Assembly (NCBI GenBank): GCA_009760855.2
Contig: WPIO01000224.1
Location: 163,501 to 227,500, forward strand
Length of the DNA stretch: 64,000 bases
Reading direction: 5' to 3'
DNA from: Cristatella mucedo
Taxonomy: Eukaryota > Bryozoa > Phylactolaemata > Cristatellidae
Shown here one piece after another: positions 38,226 through 50,288 of this stretch. The notes under the pieces were generated by a model. It saw only the letters and a list, made by a program, of their open reading frames with translations. It was not told the DNA's origin and searched no databases. The position numbers were made by a program, and so were the translations under genes. Position 1 is the first letter of the stretch. Each line of letters starts with the position of its first letter.

Positions 38226-39210
38226 ACAGGAATTTGGCAGGTAGCTAACGATCTTTACTAGGTGTGGCTTGTGAAAGCACTCATCGTCCGCCGAATGTTC
38301 GTATCACTGTCCAAATTATCCAGTGAAGACGGGACGAAGAGGGAAGAACAGCATATTTAGGGAATACATATTTTCGTAGGTACAGAATCAATTTCAGTGG
38401 TTTTAAGGTTGTAGGATTCACCGATGACGTCTGACACCGAATTAAATAGGGATTGCAAAGAACGTTATATACCAAAGTAAGGAAGACAAGCTGCAAAAAT
38501 ACATTAATTAAACATAAATGATTCGCCAGACTGACCAATTCTAAACTTGCATTTTGCTCTTATTAAATAATATGACAAAATTGAACTTCGAAGACCATGC
38601 GAAGAACAGTACGCGAAAATAATGTACACAAACTTAGTAGTAGTATATGTAGTCCTATGGTAGGCCAGTGTATAGCCCAACGGTATTTGTGAAACTGCCG
38701 AAGGTTTATTAGTACAGCCGGTTTACTGTTTCGCCGTAAGCATTAACAAAAAGTATCGGGTTTTCTCGCCCAGTCGGTTTCCGCAGCGTCACTTGCTTGC
38801 TGTCGGAGCGCCAAACCACGCTTTTCCGGCCTTGCTAATAAAAATTTGCCATAACAGAATTGAGAAAATTTATATTAAAATAACAAAGTTGCAACACCCG
38901 GGTAGTATTTGAATTATGTCATTATCGTAGAGCTAGTTGAAGAACAAGAAAACAGCAGCCTGCTCATACAAGACATCCCGACTGGCGGTAAAGACTAAAT
39001 GGCGCAATGGAGTGAAACGCATCGTGTAGGTTATGTGGAAAAAGAGCGGAACAAAAGCATGGAACAAACTTTCATTTTTCAACTTAAAATTTAAGTAATA
39101 GCTGAATTTGCATTATCTTCTACATTAAATATTCCTAAATGGCTAAAATCTATCTGAACACAAATATTCATGCTTCTAAAAAGGCCACTTCCTACTAAAG
39201 CAATTATTGA
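38226..39210. other. Receptor intron C-D, unassigned
   Basis: No recognised repeat or exon. An open minus-strand frame at 38281-38538 has no recognisable family. Confidence 0.3.
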
Positions 39211-39214
39211 CTTG

Positions 39215-39620
39215 CAACTCCTGACCTTCCTTAAGATTTTCCGAAATCTCTGCGTGGAATGTGGCTAACTTATTAAAGTTTATTAAAATAGCTTATATAC
39301 TTAATACCCTATACCGTCCCCGTTGTGTTCTTCACAACTTCAGTTCATCCATAATCTATATTTGTAAAGCTTATCACGGTAACCGAGTTATTCCAGTCTT
39401 TTAAATTGGCCTTCATTTGACTCATTCTTTAAAAGTGAGAAAATGATTCCTAGAAAACTTTAGCCAAGTTATCCTGCTTCATTTGCTCGAAGATTCTTGG
39501 CAAGAATGTCCCTGTGCAGCTTGTAGCACAGATAGAAAATATGTAAATGTCAGAAGGAGTTTAACCGAGATTCAAATGATACGAATACACCGAAACTGCT
39601 CTCCGGTGTGTAACTAACAG
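39215..39620 (+). mobile_element. CR1-like family B LINE, fragment
   Basis: It shares CCTGACCTTCCTTAAG and CTCTGCGTGGAATGTGGCTAA with 25115 and, on the other strand, with the 57.7 kb copy. It then decays. Confidence 0.55.
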
Positions 39621-39719
39621 CAGCCCACGTAGCAATGATATCAGGGATCTGACTGCCATCGTCCTGCAGAATCTCTCAACTTCCTTTCAACTAAACAATG
39701 TGATATTCTGTTGTGATGA

Positions 39720-40200
39720 AACGTGACTCGGGAACCTGCGAACACTCGATAGAGGTCCCACGAGAGACTGCCTAAGCAGCCTCTGGCTCTTGAGCAGTTT
39801 AGGGGATAACAGTGCCTCTCGGTGATTGACTCGGCAGTCTGGTACAAATCCGAGCATTGGCGGCATTTTTGGGACATCTATCTAGCACACACTGCCTCCA
39901 GCTGTTGGACAGGTACCGAACGAACAACTCAAAAAACAATACATGCATGGTATATAAGGGCAGTGGTAGGGGTACAGAGAGAAGGAAGAAAGTTGGATCT
40001 GTCAACTCGGCAGCCTCTAGAGTGCGTAGACTTGACCGGCACAGTTTCCGATAATAAAGTGCGTAATAAATAATGATATAAAAATGATAGATAATAAAAC
40101 GAAAGTAAAATAGAACAAAAATATGATAAATACTAGTGATGTAGGAGCCCAGAGACTTTTTTCTACCGCTGACGAGTCCCGCTAACCAGCCTGACTACAA
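39720..40200 (+). other. Possible LTR-like segment
   Basis: A GC-richer block with a TATATAAGGG promoter-like word (39948), a polyadenylation-like GATAATAAAGTG (40050) and a 60-base stretch bounded by TGTAG..CTACA at 40140-40199. No target-site duplication was found, so an LTR identity is only a suggestion. Confidence 0.25.
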
Positions 40201-40529
40201 GTCGTGTGGAAGGCTGTCACATCTACATATAAGATTGAAAACGACTTTTAGTCACGCAAGATGAGTCGATGGCATGGTTCAAAGTGTACTTAACCGAACA
40301 CGCTTATTCCTTGACCTATATTGGTTAAGTCCTATTTACTTAACCAGCCACCTGCGGAGTCTAACAAGGGTCTTTTGCTGATATGTTATTGTCTTGAACC
40401 AGTGGGTTAAGTTATTCGGCCCGTGGGATAGGCTATAACACCTGTGCTGACATTATTCAGCTTTAATTTTTGTTAAAACCAATGGAATAGGTTGCATAAA
40501 CAGTTCAACTTATTGCTGGCCTTGCCGAC

Positions 40530-41470
40530 ATTCGATCATAGATGTCGGTAAGATTTCTACCCTAAACGATAATAAAACCAAACTGCTACTTACTGGACAC
40601 CCCAAGTCTGTAGCTGCATTGGATAACTGCTTTTTGTAGAGGTCATCCTCTAGTGTGACCGTGATTATGTGGTCGGGATATCGTCTTTGAAAGCTGTCTT
40701 AATATTGAAAGATTCATTAGAAAGACTGCCTCAGTAGCTAGCGAGACAGTCCGATCTCTAGGAAAGATTGGAGACTGTCTACCATGATTGCCTGAGAAAC
40801 ATTTATCTAGTTCTTAGTTCCGTCTAGAATAGATTAATGCAAAACTATTTTGACTGGGGGACCGAAAACGTTATTGTGATCTGCAACCAGTTGTAAACAT
40901 AGCTGCAAGCTTGTTAACAAATCTTATTGATTCACAGGCGTCTCCTTGGCGAGAAGCTATAAGAGTTTAATTGTTTCTGGTTAAACAAAGGATACAGAGT
41001 CAAGTTATTATGCTAACCCACAAGGCGAGCTATGGCATGGCTTTTTCATACCTAGCTGAACTTCTGAACTCGCTACCCCGTCAGTACTACTATGGACAAT
41101 TAATTAGCCGTTCTATTCCTACGCTTGCATATCGTTGACAGAGCTTTAGCCCCGCAGATCCTAGACTTCGGGACTTACTTAGACAATTCCATGGGCCAAG
41201 ATATCTATTCCTGTGCTGCTGACTCTTACAGTTTCTTTACAGCCATCGGGAGCTGCTACTTCAGCGATGCTAACTTCCGTATCTGACTTTGCTACATTTC
41301 ACTTTTTCTCTCTTTATCATTAGGTTAAATCTGCTGGCTAACACACACATACCGAAAGCCGCTTATGCGTAGGTGAGCTATACGAAACTCTCCTTTGTAA
41401 CAACCACTCAGTCTTTAGAAATGTGTGCCATGGTGGAGTTACTGGCGGTGAATAAATGATATCACATTAC
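40530..41470 (+). mobile_element. CR1-like family B LINE, post-RT region to 3' end
   Basis: TAAACGATAATAAAACCAAA encodes LNDNKTKLLL. The 3' block ACCGAAAGCCGCTTATGC plus GAAACTCTCCT at 41350-41395 is the reverse complement of the 4.4 and 8.2 kb copies. Confidence 0.72.
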
Positions 41471-42145
41471 ACCAGCAGAACTCCAACATCGATGTGAATG
41501 CATGTGGTAACAGTAGAATAATTCTTTACAAAGATCATAGATAGATAATGATTTATTTTAATATGCTACAGCTAATAGTTCCCTACCACGATCAGCTCTT
41601 TCGTCATAGGATTGGTTCTGGTGCAGTTTTTAAGTGTTTTCAGTTCAGATTAATTTTATTTTAGATTTGGGAGTTATGGTGAGAGCTACACACGCTTTGA
41701 CTACGTTTGGGACCTTGGGAAATTATTTATATCTATCAATTAACTTTTATTGGCCTGGTAGGTCTTACATGCTTTTATTACCAAGACGAAGGCTTAACTC
41801 GTATAGTTTTTAGTTTTCTTTCCTCCATTACTCCATAAACCTCCTCAAAAGACTCTCTAAAGCCTCATAATGGTTAGTGGCTGTACCGTTAAACATTTTA
41901 AACTGGGTTTGGTAAAAGAGCTTAGTTCAGTTCGCATATTGCCCCTGCTGCATACATTAGCAGTAAATTGCTCACACTTCAACAAACTGGTTTTAGTTTC
42001 AGTGCTGCAGTTGCTAATCCATAGTTTTCATCTGCAGGTGGTAGTTAAGTAATTTGTCTAAGTTTAAGGAAGTTAGCTGACATTCAATATCGAATGTCGG
42101 CAAGACCCGCATTCAATAGTCAAGGAAGCGGCAGTGTATTCCGCA
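41471..42145. other. Receptor intron C-D, unassigned
   Basis: No recognised feature before the TA repeat. Confidence 0.3.
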
Positions 42146-42150
42146 TGTAC

Positions 42151-42220
<70 letters not shown>
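42151..42220. repeat. (TA)n microsatellite
   Basis: Seventy bases of perfect alternation. Confidence 0.95.
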
Positions 42221-42223
<3 letters not shown>

Positions 42224-42476
42224 AGCATTGCTTAGAATTTGAAACCATTGCCACGGGTGTGAATCTCTTTTCTCAAGGGGACGAGATTGAATGAAACAAG
42301 ATCAGGACAGAAGATTTACCAGTTTGGAATCCACTGGCAATTAGTCTGCTGAACTAAACTTACGATAAGTACTATTTGAATCAAATTAGTGCCTCTTCAG
42401 CTAGACCAGTTTTTATCCTCAATCACACAATTAGGACAACGTGGAAAGTATAAAAAAAGCAGTCGATCGATCCAGC

Positions 42477-42659
42477 AGGGCCTGAGCATTATTAGGTAAG
42501 GTGGTTGCTTTTCATGACCTCAGCTCCGAGGTCGTGGGTTCAAATCCTGTGGTAGGTGATGCTTTATCGCCACTGCAAGCGGTGGTGATAGCCGTCAAGG
42601 CTCTTCTGTCGCTATACAAAAAGAGGCTGTTAAATCATCTAGTATTTATTTATTTATAT
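42477..42659 (+). mobile_element. SINE-2 copy (tRNA-derived), nearly full length
   Basis: A degraded box A region (ATTAGGTAAGG), box B GGTTCAAATCC at 42537-42547, the family body (TTTATCGCCACTG, GGTGGTGATAGCC, CAAAAAGAGGCTGTTAAATC) and a TATTTATTTATTTATA tail. Confidence 0.85.
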
Positions 42660-42729
42660 ATTACCATTCCATCGTCGTTACTGCGAGCTGTCTTTGGAGT
42701 TAGGTTACTCAAATGCCAAATGATGTAAA

Positions 42730-43540
42730 AAGGAGGTGAATAATAGGCTGCAATATGTTAGTTGGACCTATGAATCTAATGCAGGCTTTTGAGTTAGTTG
42801 TCAACCGAAAGCCGATTTCTAAGGCTTTGCAGCAACTGATTTACCCTAGCAAGATGCTATAATTTTTCTCAAAGCTGGATTAGACTTGTCATCCGAGTGA
42901 CGACCGAAGAGGTGATGGCGTATATTCTTAGTGATAAGAACCACTTAACTAGACCAAATTAAAGTAGCAATTCGTACGCAAAAACCTCATAAAATTAGTT
43001 AATGAATGAGACTCAACATTTATTTAGCTAGGTTAAGGCTGAGGCTGAGACTCAAAATTTTCCTTGGTTAGAGATGGCCTAACGGCGGTACAAATACTTT
43101 CTATTGCATTAATAAATATGGTTATTTGCCGAACCTTTAGAAGCAAGGGTGTGAGATCTCTCGGCGTTTGCGAGAAAATGATTTTGGCGAGAATCTGGCA
43201 TTTTATAATTATGCTTTGGGTTTGATTAGCATTACATTGGTTTTTTATTTCAAAAAAGCCTAGTTTTTCTAAGCCCTCGGAAAAGAAATCGGGGGCAGCT
43301 TTATTTCAAGTCAAAAAGATCTTCCGTGTCTTAACTCTCAGACGGAAAAATGAAGGGGAGTATGCTCGTTGAGACAACTCCCAAGTTTTTTTTTCAAGTT
43401 AACTATCAACGAGAGTATGTAGGCTGTCAGCAGGATATGGGCGCAAATCAAGAAGACCATCATCACAAACAGATTTCAATCTTTTTCACCGTGGATGTTT
43501 GTAATTTTCTTCGCAGGACAAACGTAATGTGACCCCTGCA
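42730..43540. other. Receptor intron C-D, unassigned
   Basis: No supported feature. Confidence 0.3.
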
Positions 43541-43548
43541 TATTTATG

Positions 43549-43628
43549 TAATAATAAAAAACATTTGATATAGCACCCTCAGAGAACACAATCTCTTTCG
43601 AGGCAATTTAAATTTGTTGCAAGGAAAC
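43549..43628 (-). mobile_element. CR1-like family A LINE, 3' terminal scrap
   Basis: An AATAATAAAAAAC tail, then CACCCTCAGAGAACACAATC and AATTTAAATTTGTTGCAA. Eighty bases, heavily 5' truncated. Confidence 0.75.
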
Positions 43629-43673
43629 TGTACACTAAAAGACACCTTAGATTATAGTTAGCGGCATTTTACA

Positions 43674-43830
43674 CTGAGCCGGTTTAATCCAGTGGTTAAG
43701 GTGCTCGCCCCGAACCAAGGTATGGCTGAGGTCGTGGGCTCGAGCAGTGAGGCGTATGTGAAGCACCTGAATAGAGATTAAGTTCTCTTGGGGCGTTATG
43801 CAAATGAATTATATAATATTATATTATTAC
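43674..43830 (+). mobile_element. SINE-1 copy (tRNA-derived, LINE-tailed)
   Basis: GAGCCGGTTTAATCCAGTGG then TTAAGGTGCTCGCC (tRNA Leu/Ser-like 5' part with box A), a mutated box B region (GGGCTCGAGC), and the family A tail AGAGATTAAGTTCTC..GGGGCG..CAAATGAATTAT. Confidence 0.85.
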
Positions 43831-45310
43831 AGGTAGAATATAAGTCTCATGGCACCAGACTAGTGAATAATTTGTTTGAAACCTGGTTCGAAACCTGTGG
43901 CTTTAAACCAACCTAAAAATCAGCCTCGGTCTCATTGATTTTAAACACCCCGTCATGGTGAGGCGTTGCCGCACACCAGAAGTCCCTATTTTTCACTCTT
44001 CATGGCGCATCAAGACAAGAACAAACGTGAGCGCCCTGCCAGTTGGAGTCGTTTCTTTTTGTTCACTTAGTTTGGTAAAATTCAGTATCAGATTTGGAAA
44101 ATTTTATGTTTAAGAAATCATGGCTTCTAGCTGAGAAGGATTGACTGACTACCATAGCTTGGTATATCGGCATAGGCATAATATACTCACATCTCTAAAC
44201 AAAATCTGTTAATTCTTACATACCCATTACGATGACATGACCTTTCTTTAAATGATTTAGTGCTTTGGCATCCTAACTAGGTTTGTGCAGAAACTGCTAC
44301 ACCGCGTTTTAATCACCATTATTTCTGAAGCATCGATGCAAGTTCGAAACACCTTCTTGTTAACTGGCGTTCACATACAGATTAAGAAGCTGGTAACAGA
44401 CCAGCCAGGAGATTTCAACTGAATGAATGCTGTAATTACATATATAACCGGATTTGTAAAAGCACTAATTGAGAACTTTACACTAAACAAATAGAGATAA
44501 AAAGACTTTTTGAAGTCTTGATGTTGCAGTTCAAAGACGCTGGTACTTCTCGTCTCAGAAACTGCTCTACACCCATAAAAACAGTTTGAATCTAGCAACC
44601 AAGTTAATTTCAGTTTTAATAGAAAACGACTCCACACGTTTAGCGCCAAAGGTAGTTTCTAAAAACCTCAGTGTGTTGACTTTGGTTAAGTCTCATTCTA
44701 CTAATTCTACTTGTTCTTCTTCTTGTGGCTGTTAATCAACTTGATCAAGAATTCCGTAGCAAATGCCTTTGATTTCACTGGGCCTGTCAGGTTAGGACAT
44801 TTGGGCGATTTATGAGAGTAGGTGTTAATGTCCAACTGCAATAAATTGTGCTTTTAAAGTAATGCACTTTCCAAACATTCTGCTTCAGGTCCTCCATCTT
44901 TAGCTCCCAGTTTGTACACTTTCTATTCTTGATCATGCAAAGCACTTAAGCCTTTCATTTTTATTCAAATTAAACAGCGATGTACTCTTTATATTCAGCG
45001 GTTGTCGTGGATGGTGGGCTCGTGTTGGTTTTTCTTAAGTCCGAATGCTAGTAGGTTGAGCAGCAGATACTCTAGTCACTGATCGCAGCATTCATGATGG
45101 TTGCACTCGGCTCAAAATTTGTAACAAGGAATACGCGGCTCTGTTTCGATCCATGTGAGCTGGTAAATTAGCTACAGTTTTTTATAGACTAGAGGGCCAA
45201 TACAAGTTATTTAAAAGAATCCGATATCTTATTACACATGCAGGTTACATTTTTTAATTGAACTTCAGCGATATTCAGAACGCCTAACTATAAGAAACAG
45301 TTCAAAATGT
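43831..45310. other. Receptor intron C-D adjoining exon C
   Basis: No supported exon. A minus-strand open frame of 92 codons at 44371-44649 has no recognisable family. GGTTCGAAACC at about 43884 resembles a box B but has no convincing partner. Confidence 0.3.
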
Positions 45311-45316
45311 ACTTAC

Positions 45317-45595
45317 AGTTAACGACAACGCGATTAGAAGTTATTCCCGGTGGAAAGATGTAGTTCGAAATTGAACATGTTGCCACAGCCAGATGATAAT
45401 GCCACGAAATGTTTCTTACAATTGACACGAACTCGCTTCCTGTTGCTGATTCGTTCAATCCAGAATCAACATTGGTTAACTCCAGCATCAAAATAGCTGG
45501 GGGGCTTCCATGGAATGCTGAACAGTTGATTTGTGCAGTGACACTTTCATTGTAATAAAGCTGGTCCGGAGATATCACTGGCCTCTCAGGTGCTT
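45317..45595 (-). CDS. Exon C: Ig-like domain of the receptor, sister of exon B
   Basis: This exon is 279 bases (93 codons), phase 1-1. The acceptor is TTTTGTTCAAG before 45595 and the donor is GTAAGT at 45311-45316. It encodes an Ig-like domain starting APER, with cysteines at about residues 25 (INCSA) and 74 (ATCSI), the RNISWHYH block, and glycosylation sites at N16, N24, N48 and N62. Length, cysteine spacing and all four sequons match exon B. The open frame continues past both splice sites by chance, so the exon edges are set by splice signals and by matching phase. The intron on its 5' side is about 10.6 kb and the one on its 3' side about 17.9 kb. Confidence 0.82.
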
Positions 45596-46219
45596 CTTGA
45601 ACAAAAACATTTAGGCGGGCAGTTAGTTTTAACATAGGTATTGCATGGACCATATAAGTATTCACGTTAGTCTATATTCACTTTCCATCTTATTAGCACC
45701 CCCAAACCTTTCATCTTATAAGTAATTGCATGTTCTCAAAAGAACCCTAAACAGAATTCACCAAAAATTCATTTTACGATCAAAATTATTTGCATTTCCT
45801 GAAACTTTTCTATTCGATTATGATACTGAATCTTTGTATAGCCTTAGAGTGTTGCGATAAAATCATACCTGAGGCATGTCTCAGAAAACTCTATTTATAA
45901 AGATTATTTATCCAGCTAACAGTAGTGTCCTAATCACAAGCGATGAGGATACTAAATAATGCATAAGAATACTCAGTAACTGTTTCATGTGATTACATAT
46001 TTATTGGTCAATTTAATTTTAATTTCTATCACTCTATATTATCCAAAATAGTTTCCCGTGGGCAGTTAAGTATGATCGAGCAAAAAGCCGCTCAAATAAC
46101 TCTGCTTTGCAAGGCAGTAGTTACTGTAAGGCACACAGCTGACAGAAAGTAGAACTTAACTAACTGCTAAAATTCAAACACATTACTTCTAAATTGTACT
46201 TGCCATTGCAATTTTTCAT
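45596..46219. other. Receptor intron B-C, unassigned
   Basis: No recognised feature. Confidence 0.3.
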
Positions 46220-47275
46220 ATAATCACTAAACACAGTATGGGCTTTCACTTATATGCAGATTTTACACAACTGTACCTCTGCTTAAATCCCTCCCTGCCT
46301 TTAAGCACATCGAACTCCTTCAACTACGTTGCTGCGTGCATTGCTTACATCCACACTCATACGGCATAAAACGTTTACGTATTTGATGACAATATGATAA
46401 CATACTAGCCAGGGCAAACCCTGTGAAACTGAGTTTGAGTGCTTGACGCTCGAATTGGGCATTGCTAGCCAATCTCAAGTATGATCTGCACATAATCTGT
46501 GTCTTTTTCCAAACTTATCTTTCACTAGAAAACAACAAAACACCACTCAGTAAAGTTGGTCTACTTTCCGCAACGTAACATTACTCAAATTCAGGCCTGA
46601 TTAAACAGGTATACACCATTCAAGTTGGTCTTGTATCTGCAACATCTCGTGTTGACTTCTGTAAACTCACTGCCTGGAAGTCTTTGGATATGTGCAACTA
46701 TGCACTTACAACCATTGCAAAACTAAGTAGCCAGGCTTGTAGATCGTGAGCGGAACAAATACCACATCAATTAACTTTTCTTGATCTGTACTGTCTTCCT
46801 TTCAAGGAGAGCATCGATTATAGTGATAATACCACTCACGATGAGGTTCTTGTATTTTTTTTGGTTTCAGCCAAATTATCACAATTTTTCCCTTGCTAGG
46901 GTAGGCGTCGTAACACCAACTCTTCTGATACAAAATGTGTTTACCTCAAATCCTATTTAAACAGTGCCTTTAGTTCATTTCATCCAAAACGCTAGAACTC
47001 ACTTCCAACTGACGTCACGACATCAGCTGGCTTGACTACCTTTAAAGAGATGCTGAAAACCCACGTGTTCATGAGAGCTATTGCTGGGTCCACACGATTT
47101 GTCGCTCACGGTTATAGCTGTTGAGACTGAGAGCGTCACCACTATCCATATTACGCATCCGGAAACGTTTTATATCACCCCTAATAATACTGTAAGACTT
47201 ACCCTATAGTGTATTTAATGATCCTAGAGAAATAATTAGCTCTCTGAGTGTTCTATATGAATTGTAACTATTTTA
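46220..47275 (+). mobile_element. CR1-like family A LINE, decayed
   Basis: GGGCTTTCACTTATATGCAG encodes GFHLYADFTQLYL, motif C with its second Asp changed to Phe. The C-terminal region follows, and the 3' motif TTAGCTCTCTGAGTG lies at 47237. Many stops. Confidence 0.75.
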
Positions 47276-48243
47276 ACTGTGTGGACAAATAATCTACTCG
47301 TACAAGATTAGCATTATTTTGTATAAGCAATTTTCTAATAGATGTGGATAAGGCATGAGAATTTTTCCTGCTTAGTCTGCATAATGAGACTAACCTGTGA
47401 ATTTCAGAAGCTTGTAAAATGCATTCAATTTTTAGCCGCGATTAGGAAAGTTGATAGCTATTTTACATGCAATCAACTTTAGGAGACTATCATTTTATTT
47501 TTCAATACTTCCAGTCTGAAGGAGCCTTCATATCGCCTAGCTGCAACTAAATCAAAAAATACTAATTGTGGCAATGTTTTTCTATCACACCTAGCACCTA
47601 GAAGATCTAATGCATAGGTTGTTACATGCAACCAAAGCTAACTTAGGGCTAGATGGAGTTCAATTGGCTTGAAGAGGGAAGAGCGAAGCACAAACAGAAG
47701 TCATATACTCGTTCAGTACTCATACAATAGCGTTATACTGGTATATACGTAACTCACAGCTATAGTGCTGACCGTGGATCTGAAGAAATGTTATATTTTT
47801 TAAGAAACCGGCGAGTATTGAAAGGCATGGATATGAAGGATTTTATCTGCCGAGAACCAATACCAAGAACGGTTAAGTACCTTTGCTCTTCTCCAATCAT
47901 ACCCTAATTTTGGCATCTTTTATTAGCCGAAATTTAGATTCCTTGAGAATAGAACACTCCGTTAAGCCACCGACAAATCATTTAAAAAAATACACACCTA
48001 ACTAACAGGCAGACCTCATGGAAGCGATTTATGATAAAGAACCTTTGAGATTGATCTTTTTCACATTTTGGTTACTCTAAGATTACCGAATATTATTATG
48101 CTCTCTTTGCTATAATTAAGCCTCAAGAATGTAGCAGCCATCCAGGCGCCAAGGTCATTTGTTGCGGTTACCAGAAGAACATGACTCTGAAAATGTATGA
48201 GAAGGGTGTAAGTATATGTAGAGATGAATATAATTGGCAATGG

Positions 48244-48400
48244 CGCCGAGCTGGTTTGGTCCAGCGGTTAAGGTGCTCGCCCGACCAAGGTCTGGCTGAG
48301 GTCGTGGGCAGTAGCTCGAGCCCCGAGGCATATGTGAAGGACCTGAATAGAGATCAAGTTCTCTTGGGGCGCTATATAAATGAATTATATATATTATAAT
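48244..48400 (+). mobile_element. SINE-1 copy, best preserved
   Basis: GCCGAGCTGGTTTGGTCCAG then CGGTTAAGGTGCTCGCCC, with box A in TGGTCCAGCGG. A disrupted box B region (GCTCGAGCCCC) follows at about 48310. The 3' part AGAGATCAAGTTCTCTTGGG and GCGCTATATAAATGAATTAT ends in a TA-rich tail. About 155 bases. Confidence 0.88.
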
Positions 48401-48519
48401 GGCATACGATCTAAGATTGGGTTTGAATATTATATCGTTTTGAAACAATTCTATACTGTAAAAAGAGATTAGCTTAAGACTCAGTCTTGAGGTCCTTCAT
48501 ACTTCTATCGCTCCGAGAA

Positions 48520-49140
48520 TGACTCATAGCCATTTAAGTGCGGGGGTGCGATCACGTGACGTACGGGTGCAGCTGCCTGCTGATAGGCTTGGCTTGGCTG
48601 CCATCGATATTGTGCAGTAGATAGCGTGCATTGTGTGCTGCAAGCCAGGTTGCTGGCACTTGGGCGGTGGCTGCATTGAAACTCTCTTGGCTAGGCACGC
48701 AGTTGCCGTAGCTTGCCGGATACGCTAGGTGATTGCCATTAGTTTCGGTTGATCGTAACGAAAATCATTCGGCTAATAAACGAGGTGCAAGGATTGTGCA
48801 CTATCGCGTGTGCTTGCAGCTTTTTGGAATGGCTATCGCACGGTTATCACGCCGTCTTGCAATTACTCTCTAAACATTCTTTAGCTGTCGTTAGGCCTCT
48901 TGTCGCTGAATGAGCATTCCGAGATCTGCAGCAGAGGCACAGTCAGCACACGTTTGCCTACAACTGCTAGGGGACGCATTCAACCACTCACATATTGACA
49001 ACGACGTAATTTTGGGCCGCCCGTAGGGAGTTTCTCTTACTTTCCCGGACCCCAATCGAGTCGTGAGTCGGATACGCTATGTAGTCATCGACCACAGCAG
49101 TCGTATTGGTGTTGCACCTTAGCACCTTCCGCACCCTCAC
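48520..49140. other. GC- and CpG-rich block, possible LTR/leader relic
   Basis: It stands out in base composition from the AT-rich surroundings and contains many CG dinucleotides. GGCTAATAAACGAGG (48773) could be an LTR polyadenylation site, and TTTTGGGCCGCCCGTAGGGA (49009) resembles the start of an LTR-retrotransposon leader. No paired LTR, target duplication or coding region was found. Confidence 0.3.
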
Positions 49141-49281
49141 GCATTATTCTTGTTATATAACTATATATATTGTTATAAAACTATATATAACATATATAAC
49201 ATGTTATTATACATGTTAATATATATAACATGTTATAACATATTATTATAACTATATTTAACGTGGATGCTCGGCATCCAC
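49140..49281. repeat. AT-palindromic region with a 9-bp GC-rich hairpin
   Basis: Repeated TATAACATGTTATA-type palindromes (49150-49255) are followed by CGTGGATGC-TCG-GCATCCACG at 49262-49282, a perfect 9-bp stem with a 3-base loop. Confidence 0.6.
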
Positions 49282-49639
49282 GGCAATTATGAACGAAAGA
49301 TTTACTCTCTAAGCATACCGGGATTCGGCCGTGCACATGATTGGAAATATGTAGCCTTGGCTTTGAAGCTCGCCATTGAGTATCAAACGAAAAGCAGTGT
49401 CCAAAGCTCATCCCGAGGTTGCGGCCTGATGTTTGAATTCTTTTTTGAAGCTCAGTCCTACTGCAGAGAGCCAATGATCGCTCTGTGGTTTAATATTCCC
49501 GAAGTTTTTCTCTTAGATTCGAGCCTTAGCCGGCTGTAAACGACTTACCATATTCTTTACCGGAAGAAGAGGTTTCTTCTTGCAACTCGATAGTGGAGAC
49601 CAGGCTCACCTAATCACCTTCTGACAGTGTCTCTGCTAA

Positions 49640-49740
49640 CTCACTTTCCAGACCATACATGCAGTCTTTTAACACAGCTCACAGATTCACAGATTGAGTT
49701 CTGTAAGAACGCTATATCAAATGTAGCATTATTATTATTA
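49640..49740 (+). mobile_element. CR1-like family A LINE, 3' terminal scrap
   Basis: A family-like end (GATTGAGTTCTGTAAGAACG, CTATATCAAATG) plus an ATTATTATTA tail at 49726-49740. Confidence 0.55.
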
Positions 49741-50142
49741 GTTCAGTTCGCTTGCACATAGACGACTCTTCTATGGTTGGACCATTTAGTATTGCATGGT
49801 GCTGGCGATTTTGAAGCCTTTTTGGAGACTTTTTTTGGAGAGACTGTTGGTCAATCATTTCTGCTAAAAGTGGAATGTTCATGATAGCCACAAAATATTT
49901 CTCCACGGATAAAAATTATTCAAAACTTTTTCAAAAGTTGAATCTAAACCACCAGAAGAGAAGGTGTTCAGCAATGGTTAGCTCTCAATCTAGATTGAAA
50001 AAAGTTCCTAAGATCTGAAAAGGTGGCCTTGTTTTACCTACACTGCAACGTGTTCCATGGTCCTTAGAATGGCGGAAAAAAGATTTGAAAAAAGTACCTT
50101 AACACTTGATTTCTATTATCTAGATTTCACTCATTTAGAATT

Positions 50143-50288
50143 CCTCGGTTTGGTCCAGCGGTTAAGGTGCTCGCCCCCCCCCCCCGACCAAGGTCTGACT
50201 GAGGTCGAGGGTTCGAGCCCGGAGGCATATGTGAAGAGCCTGAATAGAGATTAAGTTTTCTTTGGGCGCTAACAAATGAATTATATAT
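50143..50288 (+). mobile_element. SINE-1 copy with poly-C expansion
   Basis: CTCGGTTTGGTCCAGCGGTT, then AAGGTGCTCG, a run of 12 C (50174-50185), intact box B GGTTCGAGCCC at 50210-50220, then AGAGATTAAGTTTTCTTTGG, GCGCT and AATGAATTATATA. Confidence 0.87.

Noticed and set aside
40169-40180. CTGACGAGTCCC, which resembles a hammerhead ribozyme core
   Set aside because: No matching GGGAC-GAAA arm follows at the required distance, and no second copy is seen.
42094-42294. Open frame containing a long YIYIYI run
   Set aside because: It is only the TA microsatellite read in frame.
43849-43894. Box A/box B-like pair (TGGCACCAGAC and GGTTCGAAACC)
   Set aside because: No tRNA-like arms or second copy; the palindromic box B word can arise by chance next to SINE-1.
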